Shown piece by piece: positions 5,322-6,953 of a stretch of 6,953 nucleotides of DNA. Source of the stretch: Candidatus Solincola jinzensis (GTDB taxonomy: Bacteria; Actinomycetota; Geothermincolia; Geothermincolales; RBG-13-55-18); assembly GCA_015711875.1 (NCBI GenBank), contig JACVJG010000156.1, positions 1 through 6,953 on the forward strand, given 5' to 3'. Each line of letters begins with the position of its first letter. The stretch's first letter is position 1. The notes below the pieces were generated by a model. That model saw nothing but the letters and a program-made list of their open reading frames with translations. It had not been told where the DNA came from and did no database searches. Position numbers and translations under genes: made by a program.

Positions 5322-6953
5322 ATGGCGAAAAGGAAGGATTCGGGAGAAGGCGGTTTGGGTGGCGCGGGAAGCGCCATGCGCGCGAGGAAATGGCGGGAAA
5401 AATTCCGCGCCAGCCTTTACCCCGCCTTCAGCCTCCTCTGCCTATTGTGGCTGGCTCTGCGCAGCGGGCGCAAGCCCTCGCGCCTGCGCTATCCCTGCCA
5501 GCAGGCGGCGGTCCTGCATTCTTCATGGGTCGTCGGGGCCGTGGGAGCGGGGTTGGCTCGATTCGCCTGTGGAGGGCGGCTGAAGGGCCGTCGTCCCGTG
5601 GTCCTTACGGTTCTCGCGTTGACGGCGCTCCTCTCCCTCGCGCTTGGGGACCAGGCGGGGGTAGAGGCGTTGAACGGCGGAGTGCCGGATGTGGGGGAAG
5701 CCAGGCTCCGCGCGGCGTCCCTGATGCCTTGCTCATGGACGGGCGCGCAGGCGGACGGCTCCCATGACGTATTCGTGGTGAGGAACGTGCCCGTGCCGGC
5801 GGCGGGCAGCCCTGTCCACGCCGGGGTGGACGCCCTCATCCGCTTTATGGGCGAAGGCGGGGTATCCTTTTACCGCAGCGCCGCCGACTACCCAGGCGCG
5901 GGGCCCGATGGCCTTATCTCCCCCGACGACGTGGTGCTGATCAAGGTCAACGCCGCGTGGGACCAGCGCGGCATGACCAACACCGACGTGGTGCACGGCC
6001 TGATCACCGCGGTCCTGCGCCACCCTGACGGCTTTACGGGCGAGGTGGTGCTGGTGGAGAACTGCGAGGGCGGGCCAGATTATAACCAGGCGAACAACAA
6101 CGCGGAAAACACCTCTCAGTCATTCCAGGCGGTGGTGGATTCCTACGGGGATCCGGCCAGGGTCTCCACCTCGAGCTGGTGGTCCTTCACCGACGACGCG
6201 GTGTACGATTTCGATTCCGGCGATATGCGCCAGGGCTACGTATTGCTGGGAGACAATGTCTCCTATCCCAAGTTCATTACCGGGCGCGGCACCTGCGTAT
6301 CGCTGCGCAACGGCGTGTGGACCGGCTCCGGTTACGACAAGAGCAGGCTCAAGCTCATCAACGTACCCGTGCTCAAGAGCCACAACGCCACCGGCGTGAC
6401 CGCCTCCCTGAAGAATTTCATGGGCGTTCCCTCCATCCACAAGACGGTGGACGTGCACAACGACCTCATCTACAGGGGCTTCATGGGGAGGATGATGAAC
6501 GAGGTGATCTACCCGGATCTAAACATAATCGACGCCATCTGGGTGAGCCCCTCGCATCCCGATGGCCCCGCGGGACCCTATTCGAAGGCGGTGAGGGCGA
6601 ACATCCTTCTGGCAGGCAGGGACCCCGTGGCCCTGGATTATTACGCGGGGAAGCACGTCCTCTACCCCATCAGCGGTTACGGCAGGCACGACCCCGACAC
6701 CCCTTTCGGCGAGGGCACCAACCCCTATCATGACGGCACCCGCAATACCGGGTACCCGTACAACGCCTTTCGCGTCATGCTGGAGAGCACCGCCTCCGTG
6801 CTACAGCAGGGCGGGCACGACGTCACCCTGGACCCCTCGCGGATGAACGTGCACGTGCGGGACCTTTCCGTGGGTCTGCAGTGGTCCGGCGGCCACTGCG
6901 TCACCGGCGTCCCCGCCCCCGGAGAGGAGTGGCATTTCGCCGAGGGCACCACC
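5322..6953 (+). CDS. DUF362 domain protein with N-terminal membrane region, 3' end beyond window
   Basis: Member of DUF362 (PF04015/COG2006), whose biochemical role is not settled. The frame is open for 544 codons to the right edge. The ATG at 5322 has GGAG 6 nt upstream; the next in-frame ATG, at residue 19, is a less likely alternative. Residues 32-47 are hydrophobic and lead into GRKPSRLRYPCQQAA (49-63), a conserved entry in membrane-associated DUF362 proteins. Further hydrophobic stretches lie at 66-83 and 92-109. The soluble domain (about 147-500) shows DDVVLIKVN (202-210), EVVLVEN (241-247), LKLINVPVLKSHNATGVTAS (343-362) followed by LKNFMG (363-368), and ILLAGRDPVALDYYAGKHV (428-446); the K-S-H...LKN and DPVALD blocks are the DUF362 signature. 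No ferredoxin-like CxxCxxC cluster is seen in the visible part. The visible end, EEWHFAEGTT (535-544), looks like the start of a W-x-F-A-E-G surface repeat module, so the full protein is probably much longer and extracytoplasmic. Stand-alone gene, preceded by a 261-bp spacer. Confidence 0.92.
   Translation, partial: MAKRKDSGEGGLGGAGSAMRARKWREKFRASLYPAFSLLCLLWLALRSGRKPSRLRYPCQQAAVLHSSWVVGAVGAGLARFACGGRLKGRRPVVLTVLALTALLSLALGDQAGVEALNGGVPDVGEARLRAASLMPCSWTGAQADGSHDVFVVRNVPVPAAGSPVHAGVDALIRFMGEGGVSFYRSAADYPGAGPDGLISPDDVVLIKVNAAWDQRGMTNTDVVHGLITAVLRHPDGFTGEVVLVENCEGGPDYNQANNNAENTSQSFQAVVDSYGDPARVSTSSWWSFTDDAVYDFDSGDMRQGYVLLGDNVSYPKFITGRGTCVSLRNGVWTGSGYDKSRLKLINVPVLKSHNATGVTASLKNFMGVPSIHKTVDVHNDLIYRGFMGRMMNEVIYPDLNIIDAIWVSPSHPDGPAGPYSKAVRANILLAGRDPVALDYYAGKHVLYPISGYGRHDPDTPFGEGTNPYHDGTRNTGYPYNAFRVMLESTASVLQQGGHDVTLDPSRMNVHVRDLSVGLQWSGGHCVTGVPAPGEEWHFAEGTT

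Overview
The window is GC-rich bacterial DNA from a chromosome, with strong G/C bias at third codon positions, Shine-Dalgarno sites and compact two-gene spacing. No mobile element, CRISPR array, tRNA or rRNA was seen. The last residues encoded, WHFAEGTT, resemble the W-[YH]-F-A-E-G repeat start I associate with surface proteins of deep-branching, often uncultured Actinobacteriota (Geothermincolia-like lineages). Together with the DUF3048 lipoprotein and the DUF362 protein this suggests an anaerobic or subsurface actinobacterium. That placement is an inference.

Layout. (1) Positions 1-700, minus strand: 5' part of a DUF3048 (YerB-like) lipoprotein gene that runs off the left edge. (2) 701-1025: noncoding, with a candidate -10 box for the lipoprotein gene and a small stem-loop just after the next gene. 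(3) 1026-1886, minus: a complete COG2159-type metal-dependent amidohydrolase. (4) 1887-2419: a divergent intergenic region. It holds an exact 68-bp second copy of the amidohydrolase 5' coding region, a long imperfect hairpin and candidate divergent promoters. (5) 2420-3739 and 3744-5060, plus: a two-gene operon with a 4-nt gap. It encodes a membrane-anchored HEAT-repeat protein and a membrane protein shaped like a processive family-2 glycosyltransferase (GT2), in which the usual catalytic motifs look lost. (6) 5061-5321: a locally AT-rich spacer with a short direct repeat and a possible 21-codon ORF. (7) 5322-6953, plus: a DUF362 protein with an N-terminal membrane region, running off the right edge.

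How they fit together. Most products act at or outside the membrane (lipoprotein, HEAT scaffold, GT2-like protein, DUF362 protein), so the region looks devoted to the cell envelope, with a cytosolic amidohydrolase among them. Only the HEAT and GT2-like genes are clearly co-transcribed and likely to work together. The points most worth following are the HEAT plus apparent pseudo-glycosyltransferase pair, and the partial duplication of the amidohydrolase start, which creates a misleading N-terminal extension and a short ORF overlapping the true start codon.
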